A model generated the notes under the pieces. That model was given only the letters and a program-made list of their open reading frames with translations, had not been told where the DNA came from and did no database searches. From Mycolicibacterium sp. HK-90 (GTDB taxonomy: Bacteria > Actinomycetota > Actinomycetes > Mycobacteriales > Mycobacteriaceae), in the NCBI RefSeq assembly GCF_030486405.1, contig NZ_CP129613.1, forward strand, positions 5,084,001 through 5,148,000: DNA of 64,000 nucleotides, given 5' to 3'. The position numbers were made by a program, and so were the translations under genes. Below, piece by piece: positions 31,953 to 41,526 of the stretch (position 1 is the stretch's first letter; every line of letters begins with the position of its first letter).

Positions 31953-33200
31953 GTGCGGATCGATCGGCTGGGTGACCTGGGTGATGCCCCCGGTGTGCTT
32001 CGCGCCGTCGCCGCGGCCGCGACCCGCGCCGGCCTACCACCGCCCGCAGCACTGATCGGCGAGTGGTTCGGATCGCGCGCGATCATCGCGCCATCGGTCA
32101 GCGTGGCCTCGGTGAGCCCGCACGCCGTCTTTCCGTGGACGCCCGGCGATGCCGACGCTGCAGCTGTCGGAGGTGGCTGGTTCGGTTACCTCTGCTACCC
32201 GGATCCGGGTGCCGACGGCGCCCCGCCCCGCATCCCGGTGGCTGCCGGTGGCTGGTCGGACTGCGTGCTGCGCCAGGACGGCGACGGCACTTGGTGGTTC
32301 GAAAGCCTCAGCGGCGCAGCACTTCCCGCCTGGCTCGACACCTTGATTCCGACGGCGTCCGGCAGCTACGCCGTCACCTGGGTGGCCCCCGATCGCGATG
32401 ATCACCGCCGCGGGGTACTGGCCTGCCTGGAGGCCATCGCGGCCGGTGAGGTGTATCAGGCCTGCGTGTGCACCCGGTTCACCGGCCGGATCGAGGGGGA
32501 GCCGGTCGACTTCTTCACCGACGCGGTGGCCCGGACCGCCCCGGCACGGGCCGCCTATCTGGCCGGCGAGTGGGGCGCGGTGGCCTCACTGTCCCCGGAA
32601 CTGTTCCTGCGCCGGGCCGGCACGGCGGTGGCGTCCAGCCCGATCAAGGGCACGCTGCCCAGTTCGGCCGATCCGGCCGGGCTGCTGGCCTCGGTCAAGG
32701 ATGTCGCCGAGAACGTGATGATCGTCGACCTGGTCCGCAACGATCTGGGCCGGGTGGCGACGACGGGCAGCGTGACGGTGCCCGAACTGCTCGCCGTGCG
32801 TCCCGCTCCCGGCGTGTGGCACCTGGTCTCGACGGTCACCGCGGAGGTACCCGACCACGTGCCGATGGACGCCCTGCTTGATGCGACCTTCCCGCCGGCA
32901 TCGGTGACCGGTACCCCGAAGGGCCGGGCCAGACAGCTACTGCGGCAGTGGGAGCCTGCGCGGCGCGGAGTATATTGCGGCACAATCGGTTTGGCCTCAC
33001 CCGTGGCGGGCTGTGAGCTCAACGTGGCGATCCGCACCGTGGAGTTCGGGGCCGATGGGTCGGCGGTCCTCGGCGTGGGCGGCGGCATCACCGCCGATTC
33101 CGACGTCGACGCCGAGTGGGATGAGTGCCTGCACAAAGCATCGAGCATTGTCGCCTCGTCCGAACACCGTCAGTCCCGCGCGCGCAGCACCGCGTCATAG
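31953..33200 (+). CDS. pabB: Aminodeoxychorismate synthase component I
   Basis: 415 residues from GTG 31953. Chorismate-binding domain motifs: GEVYQACVCTRF, SPELFLRR, SSPIKGTLP, DLVRNDLGRV and FPPASVTGTPK. It makes 4-amino-4-deoxychorismate for folate. No pabA glutaminase is nearby. Its last 31 bases overlap rsmI convergently. Equivalent to Rv1005c. Confidence 0.94.
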   Translation: MRIDRLGDLGDAPGVLRAVAAAATRAGLPPPAALIGEWFGSRAIIAPSVSVASVSPHAVFPWTPGDADAAAVGGGWFGYLCYPDPGADGAPPRIPVAAGGWSDCVLRQDGDGTWWFESLSGAALPAWLDTLIPTASGSYAVTWVAPDRDDHRRGVLACLEAIAAGEVYQACVCTRFTGRIEGEPVDFFTDAVARTAPARAAYLAGEWGAVASLSPELFLRRAGTAVASSPIKGTLPSSADPAGLLASVKDVAENVMIVDLVRNDLGRVATTGSVTVPELLAVRPAPGVWHLVSTVTAEVPDHVPMDALLDATFPPASVTGTPKGRARQLLRQWEPARRGVYCGTIGLASPVAGCELNVAIRTVEFGADGSAVLGVGGGITADSDVDAEWDECLHKASSIVASSEHRQSRARSTAS

Positions 33201-34006
33201 AGCTCGCGCCGTGACGGCGCCCCCGGATGGGCCGCGATCACCTGAGCGCAGGCGTCCTTGACCCGGGCTCCGTCGGCCACCAACTCCTCGACCTCGGCGA
33301 CCAAATCCGGCAGGTCGACCGTCGGGGTGCCGCCGGCCAGCACCACGGTGATCTCCCCCAGCACGCCGTCGGCGGCCCACTCGGCCAGCTCGGCCAGGCT
33401 GCCGCGGCGGATCTCCTCATGCGTCTTGGTGAGCTCGCGGCACACCACCGCGCGCCGTGCGGGGCCCAGCACCTCCACCGCGTCGCGCAACGTCTCGGCC
33501 AGCCGGCGCGGTGATTCGAAGAACACCGTGGTGCGCGGCTCGGCGACCAGGGTCTGCAGCCAGGCCAGCCGGGCGGCGTGTTTGCGCGGGGCGAAGCCCT
33601 CGAAGCAGAACCGGTCCGAGGCCAGGCCGGAGACCGCCAGGGCCGTGGTGACCGCCGACGGGCCGGGCAGGCAGCTCACCGGAAGATCAGCCTCCGCGCA
33701 GGCCGCCACCAGGCGGTAGCCGGGGTCGTTGATCAGTGGCATGCCCGCGTCGCTGACCACCAGCACCGTCGCACCCGCCGCGATTTCCTCGACGAGGCCC
33801 GGCACGCGACCGGCCTCGTTCTGGTCGAAGAAGCTCATGATCCGGCCGGTCGGTTGCACGCCCAGCGACTGGGCCAACGCCCGCACGCGCCGGGTGTCCT
33901 CGGCCGCCACGATGTCGGCCGCGGTGAGCGCCTCGACCAGCCGCGCCGACGCATCGTCGGGCCGACCCAACGGCGTGGCGCCGATCAGTAGTTTGCCGGG
34001 TGTCAC
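33170..34006 (-). CDS. rsmI: 16S rRNA 2'-O-ribose C1402 methyltransferase RsmI
   Basis: 278 residues from GTG 34006. LLIGATPLGRPDDAS, IVAAEDTRRVRALA, VVSDAGMPLINDPGY and LPGPSAVTTALAVSG are the SAM-dependent tetrapyrrole-methylase-fold motifs of RsmI. A longer in-frame extension over pmt is rejected. It diverges from pmt with 24 bases between starts, as in M. tuberculosis (Rv1003/Rv1002c). Confidence 0.95.
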   Translation of the reverse strand: MTPGKLLIGATPLGRPDDASARLVEALTAADIVAAEDTRRVRALAQSLGVQPTGRIMSFFDQNEAGRVPGLVEEIAAGATVLVVSDAGMPLINDPGYRLVAACAEADLPVSCLPGPSAVTTALAVSGLASDRFCFEGFAPRKHAARLAWLQTLVAEPRTTVFFESPRRLAETLRDAVEVLGPARRAVVCRELTKTHEEIRRGSLAELAEWAADGVLGEITVVLAGGTPTVDLPDLVAEVEELVADGARVKDACAQVIAAHPGAPSRRELYDAVLRARD

Positions 34007-34030
34007 GACCGACAGCCTACGATCGCTTGC

Positions 34031-35581
34031 GTGACCGCCCCCGCCACCGAATCGCCGACGGCTGGTCGCTCGGTCCCGTTGATCAGCCCCGCGCCGCTGA
34101 TCCCGGCCCCGGATTTCGGCCCAACGGACCGGCTGCAGGGCTGGGCCATGACGGCGATCATCACGGCATTGGCCGCGATCAGCCGGTTCCTGAACCTGGG
34201 CTCCCCGACCGATGCCGGCACCCCGGTGTTCGACGAGAAGCACTACGCGCCGCAGGCTTGGCAGCTGCTGCACAACCACGGCGTCGAGGACAACCCCGGC
34301 TACGGGCTGGTGGTTCATCCGCCGGTGGGCAAGCAGCTCATCGCGATCGGCGAGGCGCTGTTCGGCTACAACGGGTTGGGCTGGCGGTTCTCCGGGGCAC
34401 TGTGCGGCGTGCTGGTGGTGCTGCTCGTGGTGCGGATCGCCCGCCGGATCAGCCGGTCCACCCTGGTCGGCGGGATTGCCGGGCTGCTGCTGATCGCCGA
34501 CGGCGTCAGCTTCGTCTCGGCTCGCACCGCCCTGCTGGACGTGTTCCTGGTGACCTTCGTGGTGGCCGCGTTCGCGTGCCTGATGGTGGACCGCGACGAC
34601 GTCCGCCGACGCATGCACACCGCGTTCATGGAGGGGCGGATCGCCGAGACCCCCTGGGGTCCGCGACTGGGTGTGCGGTGGTGGCGGTTCGGCGCGGGTG
34701 TCCTGCTGGGTCTGGCCTGCGCGACGAAATGGTCGGGCCTGTACTTCGTGGCTTTCTTCGGTGTGATGACACTCGTGCTCGACGCCGTGGCGCGCAAGCA
34801 GTACCACGCACCGCAGCCGTGGCGGGGCATGTTACGGCGCGATGTGGGGCCGGCGGTGTACGCCCTCGGCCTGATCCCGTTCGCGGTGTACCTCGCGTCT
34901 TATGCGCCGTGGTTCGCATCCGAGACGGGCGTGGACCGGCACGAGGTCGGCCAGTCGATCGGCGAGAACAGTATCATCCCGCTGCCCGATGCGGTGCGCT
35001 CGCTGTGGCACTACACGTACGCGGCTTACCGCTTCCATTCCGGGCTGACCAATGCCGACGGCAACCACCACCCGTGGGAATCCAAGCCGTGGACCTGGCC
35101 GATGTCGTTGCGGCCCGTCCTCTATGCCATCGACAACCAGGACGTGGCCGGCTGCGGCGCCCAGTCCTGCGTCAAAGCCGTGATGCTGGTGGGCACTCCG
35201 GCGATGTGGTTCATCGCGGTGCCCGTGCTCGGCTGGGCCCTGTGGCGGGCCGTGGTGCGCCGGGACTGGCGCTACGGCGTGGTGCTGGTCGGCTATTCGG
35301 CCGGCTTCCTGCCCTGGTTCGTCGACATCGACCGGCAGATGTACTTCTTCTACGCCACGGTGATGGCACCGTTCCTGGTGCTCGCGATCGCGCTGATCCT
35401 CGGCGACATCCTGTACCAACCCAGACAGAATCCCGAACGCCGCACATTGGGGCTGCTGGCGGTGTGCTTCTACGTGGCGCTGGTGATCGCCAACTTCGCC
35501 TGGCTGTACCCGGTCCTGACGGGCATCCCGATCTCACAGTCGACCTGGAATCTGGAGATCTGGCTGCCGTCCTGGCGATAG
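34031..35581 (+). CDS. pmt: Protein O-mannosyltransferase Pmt (GT39)
   Basis: 516 residues from GTG 34031, with about ten or eleven transmembrane helices. The first extracytoplasmic loop holds TPVFDEKHYAPQ (catalytic D-E), and HPPVGKQLIAIGE follows. It transfers mannose from polyprenyl-phosphomannose to Ser/Thr of secreted proteins as they leave by Sec. The lipoproteins and secreted proteins in this window are the kind of substrate it modifies. Confidence 0.96.
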   Translation: MTAPATESPTAGRSVPLISPAPLIPAPDFGPTDRLQGWAMTAIITALAAISRFLNLGSPTDAGTPVFDEKHYAPQAWQLLHNHGVEDNPGYGLVVHPPVGKQLIAIGEALFGYNGLGWRFSGALCGVLVVLLVVRIARRISRSTLVGGIAGLLLIADGVSFVSARTALLDVFLVTFVVAAFACLMVDRDDVRRRMHTAFMEGRIAETPWGPRLGVRWWRFGAGVLLGLACATKWSGLYFVAFFGVMTLVLDAVARKQYHAPQPWRGMLRRDVGPAVYALGLIPFAVYLASYAPWFASETGVDRHEVGQSIGENSIIPLPDAVRSLWHYTYAAYRFHSGLTNADGNHHPWESKPWTWPMSLRPVLYAIDNQDVAGCGAQSCVKAVMLVGTPAMWFIAVPVLGWALWRAVVRRDWRYGVVLVGYSAGFLPWFVDIDRQMYFFYATVMAPFLVLAIALILGDILYQPRQNPERRTLGLLAVCFYVALVIANFAWLYPVLTGIPISQSTWNLEIWLPSWR

Positions 35582-35615
35582 GTGTGCTGCATCGCGCTGA
35601 AATCGCCGTCGCCAT

Positions 35616-35677
35616 CGCCGTTTTCTACGCCAGGGCGGCTTGTCGCGTGGCGGACGACCGTGGTGTGGAAAACGGCG
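35616..35677. terminator. Long-loop inverted repeat between pmt and arcA
   Basis: CGCCGTTTTC (35616-35625) and GAAAACGGCG (35668-35677), 42 nt apart, in the 112-base gap between these convergent genes. Probably a terminator or 3'-end structure for both. Confidence 0.45.
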
Positions 35678-35693
35678 TCCACCCCGCCCGACG

Positions 35694-36899
35694 CTAGACC
35701 GGGTCCCGCGCCGCCGGGCAGGACATGCAGCGCGGCCCGCCGCGGCCGGTGCCGAGCTCGGAGGCCTCGATCGGCAGCACTTCGATACCCGAATCGGCCA
35801 GGCGGGCATTGGTTTCGGAGTTGCGTTCGTAGGCCACCACCACACCGGGTGCCAGCGCCAGGGTGTTGTTACCGTCATCCCACTGCTCACGTTCGGCCGT
35901 CACGGGATCGAGCCCGGTGTCGATCACCCGCAACCGCTCGATGCCCATCGCGTCGGCGGCGGCCTGCACGAACGGCGCCTCGTCGTCGATGCGTATCCCC
36001 GCCTCGGTGCGGTGAATGGTGAACGCCGACAACGAGTCCACGATGTTCGGATACATCACCACCGCGTCGACGTCGACCATCGTGCACACCGTGTCCAGGT
36101 GCATCTGGGCCCGCTCCTGGCGGATCGGCACCGCCAGCACCGTGTGGGCCAGGTTGTCGTCGAACAGGCTGCGCGCCAGGGCTTCGGCACCGGCCGGCGT
36201 GGTGCGCTCCCCCACCCCGACAGCCACCACACCGGGCGCGAGCAGCAGCACATCACCACCCTCGACGGGCGCCGATCGCGATTCGTAGGCCCGCCGGACC
36301 CCGAGGAACCGCGGATGGTGGGCGTAGATGAGATCGGTCAGGGAGGTCTCACGCACCCGCGCGGGCAAGGCCAACGACGTGATGGCCACCCGCGGCCCGA
36401 TCCAGAACGACGAGTCGCGGGTGAACAACAGGTTGGGCAGTGGGTCGATGAGGAAATCCGCGTCGTGGTGCATGAGCCGGACCAACGACAGCTCGGCGCC
36501 GTGAAAGGGCACCTCGTTGAAGGTCATACCGGCCATCAGGATGTGTGCCAGATCGGTCGGCGGGAGCGTGCGTAGGTATGCCGAAAGCTCCTGCGCCAGA
36601 GGCACACCCAGACGACGCGCGTCGACGGCCGCGGAGATGCCGTGCATCCGGGCGGCACCGCTGGCCAGCGCCTCGGTCAGCAGGTCGGCCAGGAGCAGCA
36701 CCTCGACCCCACGGGAGCGCAGGACTGCCGCGAAGGCGTCGTGCTCGCGCTGCGCCTTGGCCACCCAGGGCAGGCCGTCGAACAGCAGGGCGTCGTTGTT
36801 GCGCGGGGTCAGCCGCTGCAACTCCGGGCCCGGCCGGTGCAGAATCACGGCGCGCAGTGTGCCGACCTCCGAGTTGGAGCCGAACACCTCAGTTTCCAC
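35694..36899 (-). CDS. arcA: Arginine deiminase
   Basis: 401 residues. [21 protein letters not shown] at the N-terminus, [12 protein letters not shown], the catalytic region [11 protein letters not shown] and the nucleophile in GGPRCMSCP at the C-terminus. It hydrolyses arginine to citrulline and ammonia. No arcB or arcC is nearby, so it is a solitary deiminase, as Rv1001. Its promoter overlaps that of a divergent SoxR. Confidence 0.95.
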   Translation of the reverse strand: METEVFGSNSEVGTLRAVILHRPGPELQRLTPRNNDALLFDGLPWVAKAQREHDAFAAVLRSRGVEVLLLADLLTEALASGAARMHGISAAVDARRLGVPLAQELSAYLRTLPPTDLAHILMAGMTFNEVPFHGAELSLVRLMHHDADFLIDPLPNLLFTRDSSFWIGPRVAITSLALPARVRETSLTDLIYAHHPRFLGVRRAYESRSAPVEGGDVLLLAPGVVAVGVGERTTPAGAEALARSLFDDNLAHTVLAVPIRQERAQMHLDTVCTMVDVDAVVMYPNIVDSLSAFTIHRTEAGIRIDDEAPFVQAAADAMGIERLRVIDTGLDPVTAEREQWDDGNNTLALAPGVVVAYERNSETNARLADSGIEVLPIEASELGTGRGGPRCMSCPAARDPV

Positions 36900-36912
36900 C
36901 CCATGACGTTAA

Positions 36913-36928
36913 CTCAACTATGGTTGAG
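36913..36928. promoter_or_regulatory. SoxR-box-like dyad between arcA and soxR
   Basis: CTCAAC-TATG-GTTGAG, 14 bases from the arcA start codon and 5 from the soxR start. It resembles the E. coli soxS box core (CCTCAA...TTGAGG). It is the only dyad in the 33-base gap. Confidence 0.65.
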
Positions 36929-36932
36929 GTGT

Positions 36933-37364
36933 ATGGAGACGCACGAGTTGAGCCCCGGTGAGATGTCGCTGCGCAGCGGCGTGGCGGTATCCGCCCTGCA
37001 CTTCTACGAGCGCGAGGGGCTCATCGTCAGCCGTCGCACATCGGGCAACCAGCGCCGCTACGCGCGCGAGACGCTGCGCCGGGTGGCGTTCATCAGGATG
37101 TCGCAACGCCTCGGCATCCCCCTCGCCCGCATCCGCGAGGCATTGGGGACCCTGCCCTCCGACCGGATTCCGACCAGCAAGGACTGGGCCAAGTTGTCGG
37201 CCGGATGGCGCCAAGACCTCGATGACCGGATCCTGCACCTACAACGCTTGCGCGACAACCTGACCGGCTGTATCGGCTGCGGCTGCCTGAGCCTGAAAAC
37301 CTGCCAGCTGACCAACCCGGGGGATGTCCTCGCCGAGCAGGGCCCGGGGGCCTCCCGCCTCTAG
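36933..37364 (+). CDS. soxR: Redox-sensitive activator SoxR (MerR family)
   Basis: 143 residues from ATG 36933. MerR helix-turn-helix ([20 protein letters not shown]), dimer helix, and the [2Fe-2S] motif C113-x2-C116-x-C118-x5-C124 in [12 protein letters not shown]. It senses redox-cycling compounds by cluster oxidation. Diverges from arcA by 33 bases; the spacing implies a very short 5' UTR or leaderless message. alkB follows on the same strand. Confidence 0.95.
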   Translation: METHELSPGEMSLRSGVAVSALHFYEREGLIVSRRTSGNQRRYARETLRRVAFIRMSQRLGIPLARIREALGTLPSDRIPTSKDWAKLSAGWRQDLDDRILHLQRLRDNLTGCIGCGCLSLKTCQLTNPGDVLAEQGPGASRL

Positions 37365-37369
37365 ATCAA

Positions 37370-37385
37370 TCGAACGCTTGTGCGA
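37370..37385 (+). promoter_or_regulatory. LexA (SOS) box upstream of alkB
   Basis: TCGAAC-GCTT-GTGCGA matches the mycobacterial LexA consensus TCGAAC-N4-GTTCGA with one mismatch. It ends 13 bases before the alkB ATG and abuts a likely -10 (TACACT). I recall Rv1000c in the published M. tuberculosis LexA regulon. Confidence 0.72.
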
Positions 37386-37398
37386 TACACTCGCGCGC

Positions 37399-37995
37399 AT
37401 GGAGCTGGCGTTGCAAGGCTCGCTCTTCGAGCACGCTGAACGTCGTCGACTCGGCAACGGCGCCTGGGTCGAGCTGCGCTCGGGTTGGCTACCCGACGCC
37501 GACTCGTTGTTCGAAGAGTTGATGGACGGGATCCCGTGGCGTTCCGAAGAGCGTGAGATGTACGACCGGGTGGTGGCGGTGCCGCGGCTGGTGAGTTTTC
37601 ACCACCTGATCGACGAGCCGGTACCGCATCCCCGGCTCAAACAGATCCGCCGCAGGCTCAACGACACTTACGGTGGCGAGCTCGGCGAACCCTTCACCAC
37701 CGCCGGCCTGTGCCTGTACCGCGACGGCAACGACAGCGTCGCATGGCACGGCGACACCATCGGCCGCAGCCGCACCCAGGACACCATGGTGGCCATCGTC
37801 GGGCTCGGCGCGACAAGGGTTTTCGCGCTGCGCCCGCGCGGCGGCGGTCACGCGCTGCGGCTACAGCACCGGCACGGGGACCTGCTGGTGATGGGCGGAT
37901 CGTGCCAGCGCACGTGGGAGCATTCGATCCCGAAGACCACCAGCCTGGTCGGGCCGCGCATCAGCATCCAATTCCGCCCGCACGACGTGCGCTGA
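37399..37995 (+). CDS. alkB: AlkB-like 2OG-Fe(II) oxygenase
   Basis: 198 residues from ATG 37399. The iron ligands are in VAWHGDTIG (H-x-D) and TWEHSIPKT (His), and the 2-oxoglutarate Arg is in GPRISIQFR. It removes alkyl groups from DNA or RNA bases by oxidation. Homologue of Rv1000c. Located just downstream of soxR but with its own LexA-box promoter. Confidence 0.92.
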   Translation: MELALQGSLFEHAERRRLGNGAWVELRSGWLPDADSLFEELMDGIPWRSEEREMYDRVVAVPRLVSFHHLIDEPVPHPRLKQIRRRLNDTYGGELGEPFTTAGLCLYRDGNDSVAWHGDTIGRSRTQDTMVAIVGLGATRVFALRPRGGGHALRLQHRHGDLLVMGGSCQRTWEHSIPKTTSLVGPRISIQFRPHDVR

Positions 37996-37998
37996 CGC

Positions 37999-38673
37999 CT
38001 AGCCCCTGACTGCAGCCACCGCGGCGGTGAGCAACTCCCGGGCCCGCTTGTCGTCCACCTTGGCGACCGGCTTGCCCGGCACCACCAGCGGGTTGGCCGT
38101 CACGATCACCATGAACTCGTCGAAGCTCGCGACGAAGTTGTAGAGCTCTCCGGTGCGAGGCTGTCCGCCCACCATGGTCTGGATGATCCGATGTGTTCCG
38201 GTCGTGCGCGCGCCGTCGATCTGCGGGGACTCCACCACGTCCACCTGCCCGCGGATTCCGGGGCCCAGGAATTTCACCTGCTTGCACCCATCGCCCGGAT
38301 CGTTCAGCGGGATCGACTCGGACGTCTCCACGGCCAGCACGATGAACCGGTTGCCTGCGCCCTCGGCCGAGGTGGCGGCCATGTTGCCCTTCAGGCCCTC
38401 CGGCAACGACTGCCCTTCGGCGAACTTCGCACAGTCGGCGGGCTCGATCTTGACCCCGGGCGGCATCTTTTGCGGCGCCAGCATTTTCGGGTCGATCCCA
38501 CTCGGGGCGACATCGGTCACCTTGAACTCCGGCCCGAAGCTGGAGCGCACCTTGCTGACGTTGGCGATGTCCGCCGTTGCGGACGCCGCCTGGTCCGATT
38601 GACCGCATGCGACCAATCCGGCGGTGCAGGCGAGAACGCCCGCGGTGGCGAGTAAGACGTTGCGGTTCTCCAT
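37999..38673 (-). CDS. Mycobacterial lipoprotein (DUF5642-like), copy 1
   Basis: 224 residues with lipobox LVAC (Cys23). The mature part starts with a charged region, then VRSSFGPEFKVTDVAPSGIDP and a domain with two cysteines (PADCAKF, GDGCKQV). Position corresponds to Rv0999. It is related in layout to the next lipoprotein (the VxxxDVxP / VxxxDLDP segment). Function unknown. Converges with alkB, 3 bases apart. Confidence 0.85.
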   Translation of the reverse strand: MENRNVLLATAGVLACTAGLVACGQSDQAASATADIANVSKVRSSFGPEFKVTDVAPSGIDPKMLAPQKMPPGVKIEPADCAKFAEGQSLPEGLKGNMAATSAEGAGNRFIVLAVETSESIPLNDPGDGCKQVKFLGPGIRGQVDVVESPQIDGARTTGTHRIIQTMVGGQPRTGELYNFVASFDEFMVIVTANPLVVPGKPVAKVDDKRARELLTAAVAAVRG

Positions 38674-38721
38674 CGCTCGTCAACATACCTGGGGCTCGTC
38701 AACTTGCCCGGCAGGCTCGGC

Positions 38722-39393
38722 TCAGCCGCGTAACGCCGAAACCGTTTTCACCAGCAGGTCGGCCGTGAACGCGGAATCGAGCGCGGGTTCTGGCGATCCG
38801 GGATCGGTGACGACGGTGATGAACAGGTGGTACCCGCCGGCCTCGGAGTCGAGATCGGCGGTGAACGTGTCGGCATGGGATCGGGTCTCGGTCCCGCCTT
38901 CGACGATCGTGGTGACGGCGGTGGCCATGCCCCTGGTCACCGCACCGTCGATCGCCGGGGCGGGGACGGCGGTGACGGTGCCGACGGAATGCCCGCCCGA
39001 CACCCGCCATTGTTCGCACGGCACGTCCGGGTCCGGGTGGACGGGCCCGCCCTTCGCGACGGCCGCGTAGACGATGCCACCGGACCCGGAGGCCGACCAC
39101 CCCCGGGAAGGCTCGGTTTCCGGAGCGGCCGGCGCCGCGCACTCGGCGGGATCGGCCGTCCAGTCCGGTCCGAAACCCCACAGCGACACCGGGCTCGCGT
39201 GCGGGTCGAGGTCCACCACCTCGTAACCGGGCGGCAATTGGTGGCGCACCCGGTCGATGCGGGCCAGGTTCACCACGTTGGCGTTGCCGGTCGTCGGCGG
39301 CGACGAGAACGCCGGCGCCCGTTCCGGTGCCTGCCGCGGCCCACAGGCCGCGGTGCACACCAGGAGAACCGTCCCGACGACGAAAAGACGCAC
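38722..39393 (-). CDS. Mycobacterial lipoprotein (DUF5642-like), copy 2
   Basis: 223 residues from GTG 39393 (MRLFVVGTVLLVCTAAC; lipobox Cys17). The mature part has LARIDRVRHQLPPGYEVVDLDPH, WGFGPDWTADPAECAAP and a second Cys (VPCEQW). It is a likely divergent paralogue of its downstream neighbour on the same strand. Function unknown. Confidence 0.8.
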   Translation of the reverse strand: MRLFVVGTVLLVCTAACGPRQAPERAPAFSSPPTTGNANVVNLARIDRVRHQLPPGYEVVDLDPHASPVSLWGFGPDWTADPAECAAPAAPETEPSRGWSASGSGGIVYAAVAKGGPVHPDPDVPCEQWRVSGGHSVGTVTAVPAPAIDGAVTRGMATAVTTIVEGGTETRSHADTFTADLDSEAGGYHLFITVVTDPGSPEPALDSAFTADLLVKTVSALRG

Positions 39394-39562
39394 GGCGTGT
39401 TGATACCACAGCCCAGGTTTGCTGTCGAGGACGGTTGCCGCACCGCCTGTCAACTGATTTTCGGCGCGGACGATGCGACAAGTGTTGCGATACAGCGGAA
39501 TTTAATCGCTGCCGGTCTGGTTGCCACGTTTGGAAGGTTGGAGCGCACGAGGGGTGGGAGAG

Positions 39563-39814
39563 GTGCACGGAGTGGCGGGGGCGGTGTTGACGGGCGGTGC
39601 GCTATCGGCGCTGACCCTTGGATTTCCGGCCGAGGCGCCGGCCGCGCCGTCAGGCGTCGGATCAGCCCAGGACGCGGTGAACCAACTGGAGAAGCAGGGC
39701 TTTTCGGTCGTCATCTACCGGGCCGGAACCGATCCGCTGGACCGGTGCACCGTCGCGTCGGTGCGTCCGGCCCAGACCCTGGAACCGACGGTGTATCTCT
39801 CCGCGAACTGCTGA
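39563..39814 (+). CDS. Small secreted protein
   Basis: 84 residues from GTG 39563, preceded by GGTGGGAGAG (GTG 39554 is an alternative). The signal peptide ends near PAEAPAAPS. The mature part (SAQDAVNQLEKQGFSVVIYRAGTDPL, then DRCTVASVRPAQTLEP) ends with SANC, giving one disulfide. The DAVNQLEKQGF pattern is like a PASTA half-domain, but this is a weak resemblance. Confidence 0.72.
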   Translation: MHGVAGAVLTGGALSALTLGFPAEAPAAPSGVGSAQDAVNQLEKQGFSVVIYRAGTDPLDRCTVASVRPAQTLEPTVYLSANC

Positions 39815-39965
39815 GGACCACCGGGCCTCCCGGCAATCCGTCAAACACTTCACTCCGCAAGAGAATGCCGTCTGGAACTGCATGTTCGGTCGCCGATCGA
39901 CGGCAATGACGATTATCGTGCAAATCAGTTGCGCCTGGTCGGGGCGTCCAACCGATTGGAGACCG

Positions 39966-40670
39966 ATGACCATCTCCCTGAGGGCCGGCGGATTCGCCGC
40001 CGTCGCCGTGGCGCTGGGGGTCATGCTGACCGGCTGCGGCGGAAGGACCGTCGAGGGCACGGCGACCGAAGCTCCCGGCGCCGCCGAGACCAGCGAGACC
40101 AGTGCCGAACCGACCAAGACCGACGACCCGAGCACCCCGGCGTCCGGGAAGCACTACACGATCGTCGACTACATCCGCGACAACGGCATCACCGAGACCC
40201 CGGTGCACCGGGGTGACCCGGGCACCCCGGCCCTGGATCTGCCGATTCCCCCCGGCTGGGCCGACGCCACCGATTCGGCACCGGAATGGGCCTGGGGCGC
40301 AATTGTTTCCACTGATCCGCAGTACTCCGACGATCCGCCGTCGATCATCGCGCTGATGTCGAAACTGACCGGCGACGTCGACCCGGCCAAGATCCTCGAG
40401 TACGCGCCGAACGAGATCAGGAACCTGCCGGGTTACGAAAATCAGGGCGACGGCTCCGCCGACGAGCTGAGCGGTTTCGCGGCCTACCAGATCGGCGGCA
40501 CCTACGTGAAGGACGGCGCAACCCGGTTGATCGCGCAGAAGACGGTGGTGATTCCCGGAGCCGACGGGCTGTTTGTCTTGCAGCTCAACGCCGATGGCAC
40601 CGAGGACCAGATCGGCGTACTGATGGACGCCACCTCGGTCATCGACGAGCAGACGGTCATCACCCCGTAG
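39966..40670 (+). CDS. LpqN/LpqT-family lipoprotein
   Basis: 234 residues from ATG 39966 with lipobox LTGC (Cys24), a Thr/Ser/Glu-rich linker (a likely O-mannosylation target), then TIVDYIRDNGITETPVHRGDPG, IPPGWADAT and KTVVIPGADGLFVLQLNA, the same fold as LpqT at 12544. Convergent with the next gene, overlapping by 11 bases. Confidence 0.88.
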   Translation: MTISLRAGGFAAVAVALGVMLTGCGGRTVEGTATEAPGAAETSETSAEPTKTDDPSTPASGKHYTIVDYIRDNGITETPVHRGDPGTPALDLPIPPGWADATDSAPEWAWGAIVSTDPQYSDDPPSIIALMSKLTGDVDPAKILEYAPNEIRNLPGYENQGDGSADELSGFAAYQIGGTYVKDGATRLIAQKTVVIPGADGLFVLQLNADGTEDQIGVLMDATSVIDEQTVITP

Positions 40671-41526
40671 CGGGCTGCCGCGAATAGGCGGACGCCGCGG
40701 ACACCTGCTCAGCGGTCGGCCGTACGCCGGTGTAGCGCTCGAACTGTTCAGCGGCCTGCAGGGCGATCACCTCGGCGCCGGTGATGACCGGGAGCCCTGC
40801 GGCCCTGGCCGCGGTGATCAGCGGGGTCTCGGCCGGCATCGCCACGACGTCGACCACCGCGGCGGCCGCGTCGAGGGTCGCGGAGTCGAACGCGCTGCGA
40901 TGTTCGTCGGCGCCGCCGGCCATCCCGATCAGGGTGACGTTGACCAGGATGGGCGCGGTCAGGGTTCCGACCTCGGGTGCATAGCCGTACCCCAGCCGGT
41001 CGGCCAAGGCCCGCCCGGTATCGGGATTGCGGGCGATGACGGTTCCGGTGCGAAATCCCTTGTCCCGCAGTGCCGCACCCACGGCGTTGGCCATGCCTCC
41101 GCTACCCCGCAGCAGTACCGCGCCATCGGGGTCCAACCGGTCGATCAGTTGTCGCACGGCCAGGTAGTCGGTGTTCGATGCGACGAGCCGGCCGCCGGGC
41201 ACCGACAGGTCGTTGACGATGGTGTTGACCGCGTCGATCGCCTTGGCCGACGGTTCGATCTCGTCGACGAGGGACATGACGGCCCTCTTGAACGGCATCG
41301 ACACCGAGCAACCCCGGATACCCAGCGCCCGCACCCCACCGATGGCCGCGGCGATATCGGTTGTGGTGAAGGCCTTGTAGAGGAAATCCAGGCCCAGTTC
41401 CTCGTAGAGATAGTTGTGGAACCGGGTGCCGATGTTGCTGGGCCGCGCGGCCAGCGAGATGCACACGGTGGTGTCCTTGCTCAACGGCGGCCGTCGGCCA
41501 CTGACGGTCAACGGTGGATGCGTCAC
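40660..41526 (-). CDS. Shikimate-dehydrogenase-like oxidoreductase
   Basis: 288 residues from GTG 41526, overlapping the pat stop (GTGA). Substrate domain: SMPFKRAVMSLVDEIEPSAKAIDAVNTI and ASNTDYLAVRQLI; NADP fold: VLLRGSGGMANAVGAALRDKG. The motif order is that of AroE, but SMPFK replaces SVPFK/SVTxPxK and another AroE is expected with aroB/aroC elsewhere, so it may act on quinate or another substrate. Co-transcribed with pat. Confidence 0.85.
   Translation of the reverse strand: MTHPPLTVSGRRPPLSKDTTVCISLAARPSNIGTRFHNYLYEELGLDFLYKAFTTTDIAAAIGGVRALGIRGCSVSMPFKRAVMSLVDEIEPSAKAIDAVNTIVNDLSVPGGRLVASNTDYLAVRQLIDRLDPDGAVLLRGSGGMANAVGAALRDKGFRTGTVIARNPDTGRALADRLGYGYAPEVGTLTAPILVNVTLIGMAGGADEHRSAFDSATLDAAAAVVDVVAMPAETPLITAARAAGLPVITGAEVIALQAAEQFERYTGVRPTAEQVSAASAYSRQPATG

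Noticed and set aside
33170..34807. 545-codon version of rsmI
   Set aside because: The extra part is His/Gln-rich antisense of pmt; GTG 34006 gives a normal RsmI.
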